Assembly: GCA_022750295.1 (NCBI GenBank)
Contig: JAKIVZ010000008.1
Coordinates: 1 to 64,000, forward strand
Source of the DNA: Candidatus Lutacidiplasma silvani
GTDB taxonomy: Archaea > Thermoplasmatota > Thermoplasmata > Lutacidiplasmatales > UBA184
DNA: 64,000 bases
Direction of reading: 5' to 3'
Shown here in pieces: positions 23,716-33,578 of this stretch (positions within the stretch are counted from its first letter, which is position 1; each line of letters opens with the position of its first letter). The translations under genes were made by a program, and so were the position numbers. A model generated the notes under the pieces. That model was not told the origin of the DNA, searched no databases, and saw only the letters and a list, made by a program, of their open reading frames with translations.

Positions 23716-24719
23716 CGCGCTCCGGACGCGTTCCCGTCGGACGACGGGGAAGTCGGGGCCGGAAGTCGGACGGCCTTCGTCCATCGTACGCCAATTCGTG
23801 CGCCGCCGTTCGGACGGGGAAGATTGGGTCGCAGACGGCCCTCGACCCGACTCCCGTCGGAGAGTTCGACCTCCACGATGTCGCCGTTCTCGCCGAACCC
23901 CGCCAGGGCGACGGTCCCCTCGAGCGTCCCCGTCCCCGGAGGGACCAACTCGATGTCCCGGGCCGCCACCGCCCACTCCGCCCCCTCCCGGTCGAGTACG
24001 TTGTACCCGAGGAAGCGGGCCGCATCGGCCGTACGCGGCGCTCGGAACACCTCCGCGGGGCGTCCCGACTGGACGATTCGACCTGCCGACAGGAGGATCA
24101 CCCGGTCCGCGAGGAGGAGCCCCTCCTCCCGGTCGTGCGTGACATGCAGGGCCGCGGTCCCCGTGGCCGACAGCGCGCGACGGAACTGGCTCCGCAGGTC
24201 CCGCCGGATCTCGGCGTCGACCGAGGCGAACGGTTCGTCGAGCAGGACGAGCGGCGGTTGCGGGGCGAGGGTGCGGGCCAGGGCGACGCGTTGCCGTTCG
24301 CCGCCGCTGAGCGCGTCCGGGCCCCGGTCCGCGAGCGACCGAAGTCGCAGGAGGCCGAGCATCTCATCGACCCGTCGGTCGATCTCGGCCCGGGGTCGAT
24401 GGCCGACGCCGAGCCCGTAGGCGACGTTCTCCCAGACGGTGCGGTGGGGGAAGAGGGCGGGCTCCTGGAAGAGCATCCCGATCCCCCGGCGGTGCGTGGG
24501 GACCCGGGCGAGCGGACGCCCGAGGACGGAGACGGTCCCGGCGGTCAGGGGCTCGAGGCCGACGAGGCACCGGAGCAGCGTGGTCTTGCCGCTTCCGTTC
24601 GGCCCCATGAGCACGACGAACTCGGACGCCGCGACGTCGAGGTCGATGCCGACGAGGACCGGGGTGGCCCCCCACGCGGCCCCGAGGCCCCGGACCGTCA
24701 GGCATTCAGAACTCGACAC
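23712..24719 (-). CDS. ABC importer ATPase, probable thiamine transporter (ThiQ-like)
   Basis: A 335-residue protein. Walker A is GPNGSGKT, Q-loop in GMLFQEPALFPHRTV, signature LSGGERQRVALA, Walker B VLLDEPFASVD, and H-loop HVTHDREE. A C-terminal TOBE-like domain (about residues 250-320, VELSDGSRVEGRL) is typical of the Fe/thiamine/polyamine importer group. It overlaps the permease gene by 14 bases and ends the leftward three-gene operon that begins behind the TPP riboswitch. The riboswitch makes thiamine or a precursor the most likely substrate. Confidence 0.88.
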   Translation of the reverse strand: MSSSECLTVRGLGAAWGATPVLVGIDLDVAASEFVVLMGPNGSGKTTLLRCLVGLEPLTAGTVSVLGRPLARVPTHRRGIGMLFQEPALFPHRTVWENVAYGLGVGHRPRAEIDRRVDEMLGLLRLRSLADRGPDALSGGERQRVALARTLAPQPPLVLLDEPFASVDAEIRRDLRSQFRRALSATGTAALHVTHDREEGLLLADRVILLSAGRIVQSGRPAEVFRAPRTADAARFLGYNVLDREGAEWAVAARDIELVPPGTGTLEGTVALAGFGENGDIVEVELSDGSRVEGRLRPNLPRPNGGARIGVRWTKAVRLPAPTSPSSDGNASGAR

Positions 24720-26358
24720 GGCGCCCTCCCCGCACGATCACGACGAACGCGACGAGGCTCACGACCACGAGAAGGCCCGCCGCCGCCGCGGCGACCGCCG
24801 GAAGGCGGAGACCTTCGAGCCGGTAGAGTTCGACGGGAAGGGTGGTGAACGTCGGAGTCGCCAGGAAGTACGTCGCCGTGAACTCCCCGAAGCTCAGGGC
24901 GAACGCGAACAGGCCCGCGGTGACCAGTCCGTCTCGGACGAGGGGGAGTTCGACGTCGAGGTACGCGGACCACGGGGTCGCCCCGAGCGTCTCGGCCGAC
25001 TCCCGGAGCGAGCGGGGGAGCCGCCGGAGCGCGACTTCGACCGCGGGGAGGGCGAACGGGATCGCGAGCGTTGCCTGGGCGAGGAGGATGAGGACCCCGA
25101 CGGTTGTCGACCCGCCGAACACCGGCCGCCAGAACTGCGAGAGGGCGAAGGAGAGAACGACCGGCGAGACCACGAGCGGGGCGAACACGAGCGCGCGGAG
25201 CGCCCGGGCGGCCCCGGGCCGGGCGGCGAGTCCGAAACCGGTCGCCACGGCGAAGAGGAGCGCGAGCGACGTCGCCACCCCGGCGAAGAAGATCGAATTG
25301 CCGGTCGCCGTCCACGTCGAGACGCCGAGTCGGGCGGTCACGCTCGGCCCGAAGAGCGCCGAGAAGCCGGAGAAGACGCCCCCGCCGGAGGGGCTGGGCC
25401 GGAGGGCGGCGTCGAGGACCGCGCCGAGAAGCCCGACGACCCCGAGGGCCAATCCGACGGCGGCCGCCGCGAGCGGCCACAGGAGCGGTTGTCCCCACGG
25501 GACCGGCCGGGGCGGTCGCTCCCGCGTCCGACGGGCCGCGCGGAGCCGGGCCACCAGCGTGAGATACAGCGCCGCGGGAAGAGCCAGCAGGAGAACGAGG
25601 AGCAGGGCGAGCGCCGCCGCGGCCGCGGGGTTCAGGAACACCTGGTCGAGCGACCACACCCGGGCCTCCACCGTGTAGCAGTTCGCGCCGCAAAGGAGGA
25701 GGGGAGCGGCGAACGCCAGGGCCGAGAACAGGAACGTGAGCACCGCCCCGGCCGCCGCTCCGAGGAGGGCCGACCGCCCCCACGCGTCCCGGAAGCTCGC
25801 GAACGGTCCCCGGCCGAGCGTGGCGACGGTCTCCTCGAGGGCGGGGGACGCCGACTCGACCCCCACGGCGGTCAAGAGCGCGACCACCGGCGCGTTGTAG
25901 AGCACGTTCGTCGCGATGATCCCGCCGAATCCGGAGCCGAACGTGCCCGTCGCGGGCAGGAGCGAAGAGACGATCCCTCCGGCGCCGAACAGCGTTTCCA
26001 CGCCGAGCACGACCGCGAGCGGCGGGAGGAGGAACGGGACGATCAGCACGGCGAGGAGCTCGCTCCGCCCGCGGAACGAGTACCGTCCGAGGAAGGCGCC
26101 GGCGGGGAGCCCGACCGCGGTCGCCGCGAGCGCGCTCACCCCACCCTGGGACAGGGAGTTCTGGACCGCCTGCACGTTCAACGGGTCGTCGGCGAGGCGG
26201 AGGAGGCCCGGGAGGCCTCCATCGCCGGCAAACCCGTTGCCGAGCAGGAGGGCGGCCGGGACGATGGCGAACGCCGCGACGAACGCCACGACGGGGAGGA
26301 GCGGGACGACCTCCCCGATGCGGCGGATCAGCCGTAGGCGTTCTCGACCGTCTGCCAT
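24706..26358 (-). CDS. ABC importer permease, fused two-domain (ThiP-like)
   Basis: A 550-residue protein with about twelve membrane helices in two BPD-transporter halves. The coupling loops are E-E-T-V-A-T-L-G-R-G-P-F in the first half and R-E-S-A-E-T-L-G-A-T-P-W in the second, the E-A-A-x3-G motif region that docks on the ATPase. Fused permeases of this size are typical of thiamine and Fe3+ importers (ThiP, SfuB). ATG 26358 is chosen (MADGRERLRLIRR) since the upstream extension is Arg/Pro junk inside the binding-protein gene. It overlaps the binding-protein gene by 31 bases. Confidence 0.88.
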   Translation of the reverse strand: MADGRERLRLIRRIGEVVPLLPVVAFVAAFAIVPAALLLGNGFAGDGGLPGLLRLADDPLNVQAVQNSLSQGGVSALAATAVGLPAGAFLGRYSFRGRSELLAVLIVPFLLPPLAVVLGVETLFGAGGIVSSLLPATGTFGSGFGGIIATNVLYNAPVVALLTAVGVESASPALEETVATLGRGPFASFRDAWGRSALLGAAAGAVLTFLFSALAFAAPLLLCGANCYTVEARVWSLDQVFLNPAAAAALALLLVLLLALPAALYLTLVARLRAARRTRERPPRPVPWGQPLLWPLAAAAVGLALGVVGLLGAVLDAALRPSPSGGGVFSGFSALFGPSVTARLGVSTWTATGNSIFFAGVATSLALLFAVATGFGLAARPGAARALRALVFAPLVVSPVVLSFALSQFWRPVFGGSTTVGVLILLAQATLAIPFALPAVEVALRRLPRSLRESAETLGATPWSAYLDVELPLVRDGLVTAGLFAFALSFGEFTATYFLATPTFTTLPVELYRLEGLRLPAVAAAAAGLLVVVSLVAFVVIVRGGRRVEF

Positions 26359-27494
26359 TCGGAGAGCCAACCGGGGAGGTCGGTCGCGATCTCGGCGGGG
26401 GTGACGTCGGCGTTGAGGGCCGTGATGGTCGATGGGTCGATCGCCGCGTTGTAGACCGCGGGGAGGGGGACCGTCGAGTTCGCCGGGTACTCCCACTCGT
26501 TGGTGGGGATCTCCGATTGGACGGTTCCCGAGAGGAACCAGTTGACGAACTCCTGATCCAACGTCAGGTGACGGGTCCCGTGGACGATGCCGATCCCGTA
26601 GATCGTCTTCCAGCCGTACGAGGTCCCGTTGTCGTGGGCGACCGTGGAACCGAACGCCCCCGGAGTGCCGTAGAACGCCTCGTACGCCGGGTCCGACGAG
26701 TAGCTCACGACCATGCCGGGATTGTCCGGAGGCGTCGAGAACTCATCGAACGCGGTCGTCCAGTCCGGCGCGACGTGCAAGTGCGGGTCGACGGCCTTCC
26801 AGAACGAGGTCCAGTTGGTGTGCTCGACCGCGGCGGCGTACTCGATCTGCCAAAGGAGGAACTCCTCCCCGGTGATGTCGACGGTGGGGTCCTCGATGAG
26901 CAGGTTCGACGCCCACGTCGCGTTCGCGGCGATCGCCGGGAACGAGAGGTTGGCGATGGCGCCCCCGGTCGAGTCCCCGAACGTCGTGTTGTAATCGAAC
27001 GCGAGGTACCCCCATTCGTACGGGGTCACGGAGTGGTCCGGGGCGATCTCCGGGACCAGGTCCGACGAGACGTTCGGGAGATCCGGCGACGTATAGGGGA
27101 GGAGCAGCCCGAGGGCGTCCGCTTCGGGCGCGGTCACCTCGTCTAGACCGATCACGAGGTCGGCCGACGGCGCGTTCGCCTCGGAAAGGAGCGTGCCGAC
27201 GAGGGTTCCCGGCGGGTACTCGACGTCGATGTGGACGTGGTGGGCGGCGCCGAATGCGCCGAACACCGCCGCGTCGGCCGCCGCCGACTGGTTGGTCCCG
27301 GTGAAGAGGCTCTCGTACGTGTAGACGACCAGCGTCGGTTCGCCGGACCCGAGCGCGCCGGTCTCGTACGCGACCACGCCGTACCCGGCGATGGCCACGA
27401 CCACGGCGAGGGCGACCGCGACGACCACGCGGCCTCCCGTCCCGGGCAATCGACGACGCGGCGAGACGGCAGCGACGGGTTCAGCTGGGTCCAT
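26328..27494 (-). CDS. Thiamine-type ABC substrate-binding protein (TbpA/ThiB-like)
   Basis: A 388-residue extracytoplasmic solute-binding protein. A membrane anchor at about residues 22-42 is followed by the binding fold: TLVVYTYESLF (the typical first strand of TbpA-like proteins), DLVIGLDEV, and W-G-Y-L-A-F-D-Y-N. Many N-x-S/T sites suggest surface exposure. ATG 27494 lies just after a hairpin that contains the ribosome-binding site and after a TPP riboswitch. That link, with the downstream ThiP/ThiQ-like genes, supports thiamine uptake. Precursor specificity cannot be read from sequence. Confidence 0.87.
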   Translation of the reverse strand: MDPAEPVAAVSPRRRLPGTGGRVVVAVALAVVVAIAGYGVVAYETGALGSGEPTLVVYTYESLFTGTNQSAAADAAVFGAFGAAHHVHIDVEYPPGTLVGTLLSEANAPSADLVIGLDEVTAPEADALGLLLPYTSPDLPNVSSDLVPEIAPDHSVTPYEWGYLAFDYNTTFGDSTGGAIANLSFPAIAANATWASNLLIEDPTVDITGEEFLLWQIEYAAAVEHTNWTSFWKAVDPHLHVAPDWTTAFDEFSTPPDNPGMVVSYSSDPAYEAFYGTPGAFGSTVAHDNGTSYGWKTIYGIGIVHGTRHLTLDQEFVNWFLSGTVQSEIPTNEWEYPANSTVPLPAVYNAAIDPSTITALNADVTPAEIATDLPGWLSEWQTVENAYG

Positions 27495-27613
27495 GACCTC
27501 CGGATCCTGCCGGAGTCGCTATGGAGCCCACCATCGCTTTCCCTGCGCGGGCATTGCCCCGATCAGGTTCATGGGGTCGACGGGCGGGGCCCGTCCTCTC
27601 AGCCGTTCCATAG
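27495..27613 (-). promoter_or_regulatory. TPP riboswitch with translational expression platform
   Basis: Minus-strand landmarks of the THI box are all present. P1 arms GCTATGGA (27613-27606) and TCCATAGC (27525-27518) pair perfectly. GGCTGAGA is at 27604-27597, GAACCTGATC at 27570-27561, and GCGCAGGGA ends at 27540. Between the aptamer and the ATG (27494) a 6-bp hairpin CTCCGG-CAGGAT-CCGGAG (27515-27498) contains the purine-rich GGAGG of the ribosome-binding site in its 3' arm. TPP binding would be expected to favour the sequestered state and shut off the importer. TPP elements are known in Thermoplasmata. Confidence 0.92.
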
Positions 27614-27685
27614 CTCCCCCAGCGGCGGGAGGACCGGACCGAGGGCTAAGAGCGTGACGCCCCCCCGAGGCAGCGCCTTCGACGC

Positions 27686-27698
27686 GCTTTATATCGGG
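27686..27698. promoter_or_regulatory. Shared AT-rich promoter element between thiamine operon and surface-protein gene
   Basis: GCTTTATATCG is the only AT-rich block between the divergent units. On the plus strand TTTATAT would start transcription near 27720, a few bases before GTG 27726. On the minus strand TATAAAG would start near 27668, ahead of the riboswitch. Confidence 0.5.
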
Positions 27699-27725
27699 AC
27701 GCAATTCCGGCGTCGAGGCGACGTC

Positions 27726-30449
27726 GTGCGGGGGTCGACGGACCACGGTCGAACTCGCGGCGGCCTGGCTGTCGCGGCCCTTGTGCTTGTCGTCGTCCTG
27801 GTCACCAGCGCCCCGTCGCTTCGCGCCGGGGGCGCGGGAAATTCGGGGATTCCCCACGCGCCGCCCCACCTTCCCGGGATTGTCCCGCCGCACGCTTCCG
27901 CCGCGACGACGGCGCCGGAGAGCTCCAGCATCGTGTCCACCGCACTGTCGTTGACGAACGGATCCCTCGCCTCGGGGACCCCACCGTGGTCCGCGGGCGG
28001 TCTCACGTCCGCAACGTACGACCCGCTGAACGGGCTGGACTACCTCGCCGCCGGCGAGTTGTTCGTCCGAAACCCGGTGAGCGGCGTCGTTTCGCGCCTG
28101 TGGGACCAGCCGTACCTCAACTCCGTCGTCTTCGACGCCGCCCGGGGGTCGCTCTATGCGACGTCGTACTCGGCGGCCGCACTCCTCGGGCTCTCCCCCA
28201 CGACGGGGGCGATTCTGGCGAACGTGAGCCTTCCCCACCTTCCGGTCTACCAGCCAGCCGACCTCGCGCTCGATCCCGTCAATGGAAACCTCTACGTTCT
28301 TTGGTCGAACGACTCCGGGGCCGGACTCCTCGTCGTCGACCCCGCGTCCGAACGGATTCTCGCGACGATCCCGCTCGAGTCCGGTCCGTATCTTGGTCCG
28401 ACGACGGTCGCGTTCGACCCGATCCAAGACGAGGTCCTGGTCGGATTCGACGTCCCATCGCAGCTCACGGTCGTCGACCCCTCGACGGGACGGATCGCCG
28501 CCAACGTCAGCCTCGCCGGGCCGGTCGAGCAGATCGCGCTCGACAACGCCTCCGGTTCGATCTATGTCGCGGAGAGCACTCCGGGGGCCGAGGTCCAGGA
28601 GGTCGGCCCGACGAACCTGACCGTCTTCGGCTCCACCATCCTCGACTCCGGGAACGTGATCCCGTACGCCATCACTTACGTGCCGGCGAGCGCGTCGCTG
28701 TACGTGGCGGGCGTCGTCGGTCCCGGGTTCAACGATGGCCTCGGCACACTGGTCGGCGCAAACAATCTGACCGAGTACGCCTCGGGCGGACTCGGGGTCG
28801 ACCCGGACTATGCGTTCCTCGAGCCGGCGTCGGGGCGACTGCTGGTGGGCTACCTCCAGCTCCTCAACCTCACGGTCGTGTCGGCGAGCACCGCGGCCCC
28901 GCTTTCATCGGCGGTCCTGGGCGTCTGGCCGGACGCGGAGGCGATCGACCCGAGCTCCGGCCTCGACTATGTCGCCCTCGCCGGGGTCGACGAGGTCGAC
29001 GTTGTCAACGTAACCACTCAAACCGTCGTCTCCCACTTTCCGACGGGCGTCGTCCCCGACGGGGTCGCCTTCGCCCCCTCCAGTGGCGATGTCTACGTGG
29101 CGAACGAGTACTCGGCGAACGTCACGGTCTACTCGCCGCAGAGCGGCCTCTCGGTGGCGAGCCTCCCGGTGCCGCAAGGGAGCAGCGGAGGGATCGTGGA
29201 CCCGGCGAACGGCGACCTGTACGCCCTCGACTCCATCGGGGGCGTGAGCGTCTACAACACCGGAGACGACAGCTACGTTGGACAGATCCCCACCGGCTCC
29301 GACTCGTTTCCAGTCGGACTCACCTTGAACGCCAACGGTTCGCTGCTCTACGTCGTCAATGAGGACGGCGGCGCCGGCGAAGGGAACGTGACGGTGATCT
29401 CGACCGTGACCAACGAACCGGTCCACGCCTTCCCGACCGGCTCCATCCCGACCGCCCTCACGTTTGACGCCGCCACCGGGCAATTGTTCGTCGTGAACTA
29501 CAACTACGCCCACCCGAACGTGACGGTCCTCGACGGGGCCACGGGGGCGGTGGACGCCACCTTCGCGCTTCCCGGGGTTTCGTACCCCAGCGGCGCCTGC
29601 ATCGCCCCCGACGGGTCGTTGTGGGTCACCGAGGGGACGTCGGACGTCGTGCTCGTGCTCAACGCCTCGACCGGGGCGGACCTCGGCACCCGACCGGTGG
29701 GGCTCTTTCCCATCGCACCGGTGACGGACCCCGTCACGGGAACCGTGGAGGTCGCCGACCAGTACTCGAGTGCGGTGTCGACGCTCGGGCCCCCGACCGT
29801 CGGCCGGCCAACGGGCACCATCGTCTTCCAAGAGACCGGCCTCCCCACCGGTACGCGTTGGTCCGTCGGGCTGAACGGCTCTCCGTTCCAGAACACGACC
29901 TCGACGAACCTCACCCTCGGGATCGCGGGGCCCGGGGCGTACCCCTACGACCTCGGGGATGTTCCCGGATTCGCGGCGCTGCCCGAGCGGGGCAACGTGA
30001 CGGTCGTGAACGTCACCGACACGGTGGTCATCGCGTTCGCGCCGTTCGGGTACCGGGTGGCGTTCGACATCACCGGGGCACCCGCCAACACGACCGTGTC
30101 GCTCTCCCTGGTTCCCGGGGGTCCAACGTGGTATGCGGAGGGACGCTCCGGGGCGACGTTCGACGACGTGCCGAACGGGAGCTTTGGGTGGATCGCCATC
30201 GCTCCCGCGGGCTACCAAGCGAACCCGACGGCGGGCGCCGGGGACGTCGCCGGGGCTCCGGTGGCGATCGACATCAACCTCAACCTCGTGGCCAGCTCGA
30301 GTCCCTCGTCCACCGGAATCTCGCCGTCCGATTTCTACGCCGTGGCCGGCATCGCCGGGGCGGCGATCGTCGCCGCAGTCGTCATCGCGGTCCTCTTCCG
30401 GCCGGTACGGCCCGGTCGCCCGCCCTCCCCGCCTACGTCTCCCCCGTAG
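27726..30449 (+). CDS. Large cell-surface protein with YVTN-type beta-propeller repeats
   Basis: A 907-residue protein. A signal sequence lies at about residues 12-35. A long array of about 40-residue propeller blades follows, many with [16 protein letters not shown] and [11 protein letters not shown] patterns like archaeal YVTN surface proteins. Next come two beta domains with E-T-G-L-P-x-G-T and a C-terminal membrane helix (about residues 860-890) followed by an Arg/Pro-rich cytoplasmic tail. There are many N-x-S/T sites. GTG 27726 is chosen from the TATA box about 30 bases upstream; longer readings run through the thiamine-operon promoter. Role probably in adhesion or envelope structure. 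Confidence 0.82.
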   Translation: MRGSTDHGRTRGGLAVAALVLVVVLVTSAPSLRAGGAGNSGIPHAPPHLPGIVPPHASAATTAPESSSIVSTALSLTNGSLASGTPPWSAGGLTSATYDPLNGLDYLAAGELFVRNPVSGVVSRLWDQPYLNSVVFDAARGSLYATSYSAAALLGLSPTTGAILANVSLPHLPVYQPADLALDPVNGNLYVLWSNDSGAGLLVVDPASERILATIPLESGPYLGPTTVAFDPIQDEVLVGFDVPSQLTVVDPSTGRIAANVSLAGPVEQIALDNASGSIYVAESTPGAEVQEVGPTNLTVFGSTILDSGNVIPYAITYVPASASLYVAGVVGPGFNDGLGTLVGANNLTEYASGGLGVDPDYAFLEPASGRLLVGYLQLLNLTVVSASTAAPLSSAVLGVWPDAEAIDPSSGLDYVALAGVDEVDVVNVTTQTVVSHFPTGVVPDGVAFAPSSGDVYVANEYSANVTVYSPQSGLSVASLPVPQGSSGGIVDPANGDLYALDSIGGVSVYNTGDDSYVGQIPTGSDSFPVGLTLNANGSLLYVVNEDGGAGEGNVTVISTVTNEPVHAFPTGSIPTALTFDAATGQLFVVNYNYAHPNVTVLDGATGAVDATFALPGVSYPSGACIAPDGSLWVTEGTSDVVLVLNASTGADLGTRPVGLFPIAPVTDPVTGTVEVADQYSSAVSTLGPPTVGRPTGTIVFQETGLPTGTRWSVGLNGSPFQNTTSTNLTLGIAGPGAYPYDLGDVPGFAALPERGNVTVVNVTDTVVIAFAPFGYRVAFDITGAPANTTVSLSLVPGGPTWYAEGRSGATFDDVPNGSFGWIAIAPAGYQANPTAGAGDVAGAPVAIDINLNLVASSSPSSTGISPSDFYAVAGIAGAAIVAAVVIAVLFRPVRPGRPPSPPTSPP

Positions 30450-30535
30450 ACCCGCGCCGCGAAGACGGCGGCCCGACGGCGGTTCGTCGCCGGCGGGGCG
30501 CGGCCTTAAAGCGGCCTCGCGCCGTCCGGACGGCG

Positions 30536-31471
30536 ATGCGGGACCCCATCGAGAACCTGCGGTTCGGCACGGAACTCGTCAAGCGAGGGTTCGCCCGGAT
30601 GCAGCAGGGCGGCGTCATCATGGACGTCACCACCGCGGACCAGGCGTCGATCGCCGAGGAAGCCGGGGCGGTCGCCGTGATGGCCCTCGAGCGAGTCCCC
30701 GCCGATATCCGGGCGATGGGCGGCGTCGCGCGGATGGCCGACCCGGCGAAGATCCGGGAGATCACCGAACGGGTCTCGATCCCGGTCATGGCGAAGTGCC
30801 GGATCGGCCACTTCGCCGAGGCGCGGGTCCTGGAAGCGCTCGGCGTCGACATGGTCGACGAATCCGAGGTCTTGACCCCGGCCGACCCCTTTCACCACGT
30901 CGCGAAAAAGCAGTTCACGGTTCCGTTCGTTTGCGGGGCCCGCACCCTCGGCGAGGCGCTCCGCCGGATCGACGAGGGCGCGGCGATGATCCGGTCGAAA
31001 GGTGAACCCGGGACCGGCAACGTCGTCGAGGCGGTCCGCCATATCCGGCAGATCAACGACGAGGTGGCGTTCGTGAAAAAGGCCTCGAAGCCCCAGCTCG
31101 TCGAGTTCGCCAAGACCGAGCGGGTTCCCGGGGCGCTCGTCCGCGAGGTGAAGGACCTCGGCCGGTTGCCGGTCGTGAACTTCGCCGCCGGGGGGATCGC
31201 GACCCCGGCCGACGCGGCGCTCTGCCGTCTCCTCGGAGTCGACGGCGTGTTCGTCGGCAGTGGGATCTTCAAGGCCGAACATCCCCTGAAGACGGCCCGG
31301 GCCATCGTCGAGGCGTCAACGCACCCGGAGGATGCCGCCCTCCTCGCCCGCGTGAGCGCGGGACTCGGCGAGCCGATGCGGGGTCTCGACGTCACGCAAC
31401 TCGCGAACCACGAGCTTCTGCAGCACCGGGAGTCGGCCCCCGCGAGCCGACGCACGGAGTCGACCGCGTGA
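30536..31471 (+). CDS. pdxS: Pyridoxal 5'-phosphate synthase, PdxS subunit
   Basis: Makes PLP from ribose 5-phosphate, glyceraldehyde 3-phosphate and ammonia, normally with glutaminase PdxT. The 311-residue protein has all signatures: M-Q-Q-G-G-V-I-M-D with Asp30, [19 protein letters not shown] with Lys87, E-V-L-T-P-A-D, and S-K-G-E-P-G-T-G-N with Lys155. These Asp/Lys positions correspond to the known active-site residues. A TTAAAG box about 30 bases ahead of ATG 30536 implies a leaderless transcript. pdxT is not adjacent and must be elsewhere or replaced by free ammonia. Confidence 0.96.
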   Translation: MRDPIENLRFGTELVKRGFARMQQGGVIMDVTTADQASIAEEAGAVAVMALERVPADIRAMGGVARMADPAKIREITERVSIPVMAKCRIGHFAEARVLEALGVDMVDESEVLTPADPFHHVAKKQFTVPFVCGARTLGEALRRIDEGAAMIRSKGEPGTGNVVEAVRHIRQINDEVAFVKKASKPQLVEFAKTERVPGALVREVKDLGRLPVVNFAAGGIATPADAALCRLLGVDGVFVGSGIFKAEHPLKTARAIVEASTHPEDAALLARVSAGLGEPMRGLDVTQLANHELLQHRESAPASRRTESTA

Positions 31472-31508
31472 GCGGCGGGCGCCCCGATTGTGGGCGCCGG
31501 TAGGTCCC

Positions 31509-32642
31509 GTGCGGATCGTCCAGGTTACGCCGTACTACGCGCCGCACGCCGGCGGCGTCGAATCGCACGTTCGGGTCATCTCCGGCGAACTCGCCCGGCG
31601 GGGGCACGACGTCACGGTCGTCACCTCCCGCTACGACCGCACCCTCCCCGAGCGTGAGACCCTCGACGGAGTACGAGTTGTCCGCGCCCGGACCCGCGGT
31701 GTCGTCTTCCAGACTCCGTTGGACACCGGCGTCGGAGCGGCCCTCCGAGCGACCGAGGCGGACGTGGTCCACCTGCACTATCCTCCGCCGCTCACCTCGT
31801 TCTTCGCGACCCGGGCGCTCGCCCGGCGCTCCCCCCCGGCGTGCCTCACCTACCACTGCGACTTGTACCTGGGGGGGGTCGGCGGCCGCGTCGCCACCGC
31901 ACTGTACGAGCGAGTCCTGCTTCCCCAGAGCCTCGACCGAGTGCGGCGGATCGTCGTCCACACGAAAAGCTACGGGCTGACCTCGCGCCCGCTGCGGGGG
32001 CGGGAGTTGACCGTCATTCCGTCGGCCGTCGACCTCGCCCGGTTCCGGCCGGACATCGACGGGTCGGCGGTCCGGGCCCGACTCGGTCTCGACGGGTCCC
32101 GCGTGATGGCGTTCACCGGTCGGCTCGTCCCGCACAAGGGGGTCGACGTGATCGTCCGCTCGCTCCCCGAGCTCCCGAAGGACGTCCAACTCCTCGTGGT
32201 CGGGCGCGGCCCCCGGCTTCCCGAGCTGCACGCGCTCGCCCGGCGGCTGGGCGTCGACGAGCGGATCCGGTTCTGCCCGGACGTCTCCGATGCCGACCTC
32301 CCAGCGTACTTGCGGGCGGCCGACATCTTCGTCTTTCCGTCCCAGAACCGGCTCGAGGGGTTCGGCCTCGTGATCGCCGAGGCGATGGCCGCCGGCCTCC
32401 CGGTGGTCATCGCGGACATGCCGGGGGTCCGCGAGGTGATCGAACCCGGGAAGCAGGGACTCCTCGTCGAGCCGATGATCCAGCACGACCTCGTGGAGAA
32501 GTTGACGACTCTGCTGGACGACCCGAACCTGCGGCATTCGATGGGGGTTGCCGGACGGGCGCGGGCCGAGGAGCGATACAGCCTGACGACGGTCGTCGAC
32601 GAACTTACGCGCGTGTACCGATCCCTGACCGGAGCTGGTTGA
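31509..32642 (+). CDS. GT4 family glycosyltransferase
   Basis: A 377-residue GT-B protein. N-terminal Rossmann half: QVTPYYAPHAGGVESHV, the acceptor-side Gly-rich loop. C-terminal donor half: A-F-T-G-R-L-V-P-H-K-G-V-D, L-L-V-V-G-R-G-P, then the retaining-enzyme motif EGFGLVIAEAMAAGLPVV with the two Glu separated by seven residues. Start GTG 31509 gives the normal family N-terminus (VRIVQVTPYY). Likely adds sugars to lipids, polysaccharide or glycoproteins at the cytoplasmic membrane face. Its 3' end overlaps pyrF on the other strand by 38 bases. Confidence 0.9.
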   Translation: MRIVQVTPYYAPHAGGVESHVRVISGELARRGHDVTVVTSRYDRTLPERETLDGVRVVRARTRGVVFQTPLDTGVGAALRATEADVVHLHYPPPLTSFFATRALARRSPPACLTYHCDLYLGGVGGRVATALYERVLLPQSLDRVRRIVVHTKSYGLTSRPLRGRELTVIPSAVDLARFRPDIDGSAVRARLGLDGSRVMAFTGRLVPHKGVDVIVRSLPELPKDVQLLVVGRGPRLPELHALARRLGVDERIRFCPDVSDADLPAYLRAADIFVFPSQNRLEGFGLVIAEAMAAGLPVVIADMPGVREVIEPGKQGLLVEPMIQHDLVEKLTTLLDDPNLRHSMGVAGRARAEERYSLTTVVDELTRVYRSLTGAG

Positions 32643-33450
32643 TCTGGTCCATCAGCCGCTTCGCCTCGGCGCCGGCCGTCTTCTTCCAGTCCTTGCCGCT
32701 CGAGGCGTAGAGGATCCCCCGTGACGAGTTGATCAGGAGGCCGCGGCCGTGGCCGTCGACTCCCTCCCGGACCGTCGCGGAAAGCTGGCCCCCCTGGGCC
32801 CCGACCCCGGGCACGAGGATCGGGACCTCGTTGCCCAACTGGGCCCGGGCCGCCCGGATGGCATCGATGTACGTGGCGCCCACCACGGCGCCCGCGTTCC
32901 CGTGGAGGGCGGAGAGCCGCGCGACCTCGCCGACGACGGCCAGCCACAGCGGTCCCCGCGGTGTCGGGATCTCCTGGAAATCGGGGGCCCCGTTGTTCGA
33001 CGAGTGGGCGACGATGAGGACCCCTTTCGAGGGGTCCTCGCTGAACGGTTCGATCGTTTCCCAGCCGAGCCAAGGGGTCACGGTGACCGCGTCGAACCCG
33101 AACTGTCCGAACACGCCGTCGCGGATCAGTCGCATCGTGTTCGGGATGTCGTTCGCTTTCATGTCGAGGATCCGCAGGTGGTGCGGACCGATCTTGCGGA
33201 CCAGCCGCTCAAGCTGCACGACCCCGGGCGGGCCGAAGGCGAGGTAGGCGCCGAGCTGCATCTTGTACGCCGCCGCGTACGGCCGCGTCGCCGCGATCAC
33301 TCCATCGAGGAACGTGGGCAGCCGCCGGGCGGCCGGCAGCCGTTTCAGGGGAGCGGGGAACAGCGCCGGGTCCGGGTCGAGCCCCACGCACAGGAGCGAA
33401 TTGCGGGCCCGCAGGATTCGGTCGACCCGGGCCTGGAACCGCTCGGGCAC
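32605..33450 (-). CDS. pyrF: Orotidine 5'-phosphate decarboxylase, type 2
   Basis: Last step of UMP synthesis. Type-2 features are clear: L-L-C-V-G-L-D-P-D-P near the N-terminus and D-M-K-A-N-D-I-P-N-T, the D-x-K-x2-D catalytic motif, then N-N-G-A-P-D-F and the late LVPGVGAQGG phosphate loop. Length about 281 residues fits type 2, which is longer than the usual archaeal (type 1) enzyme of about 210 residues. Start is GTG 33450; GTG 33492 is an alternative close to the TATA-predicted transcript start. It converges on and overlaps the glycosyltransferase gene. Confidence 0.92.
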   Translation of the reverse strand: MPERFQARVDRILRARNSLLCVGLDPDPALFPAPLKRLPAARRLPTFLDGVIAATRPYAAAYKMQLGAYLAFGPPGVVQLERLVRKIGPHHLRILDMKANDIPNTMRLIRDGVFGQFGFDAVTVTPWLGWETIEPFSEDPSKGVLIVAHSSNNGAPDFQEIPTPRGPLWLAVVGEVARLSALHGNAGAVVGATYIDAIRAARAQLGNEVPILVPGVGAQGGQLSATVREGVDGHGRGLLINSSRGILYASSGKDWKKTAGAEAKRLMDQINQLRSGIGTRA

Positions 33451-33578
33451 GACGAGAACCGGGGGCGCGCGCGGGGAAATACCTTGTGCCACGACGAGTC
33501 GGGTCCCGCTCTCCGTCCAGCCGCGACTGCGGGCTTTTAACCGTCCCTCGCCGTCGTCGGCCCTTCCGGAACCGGACG

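Noticed and set aside
27231..27725. Upstream extension of the beta-propeller protein
   Set aside because: It would read through the thiamine-binding-protein gene and the riboswitch on the other strand and lacks a signal peptide; the GTG at 27726 fits promoter and signal sequence.
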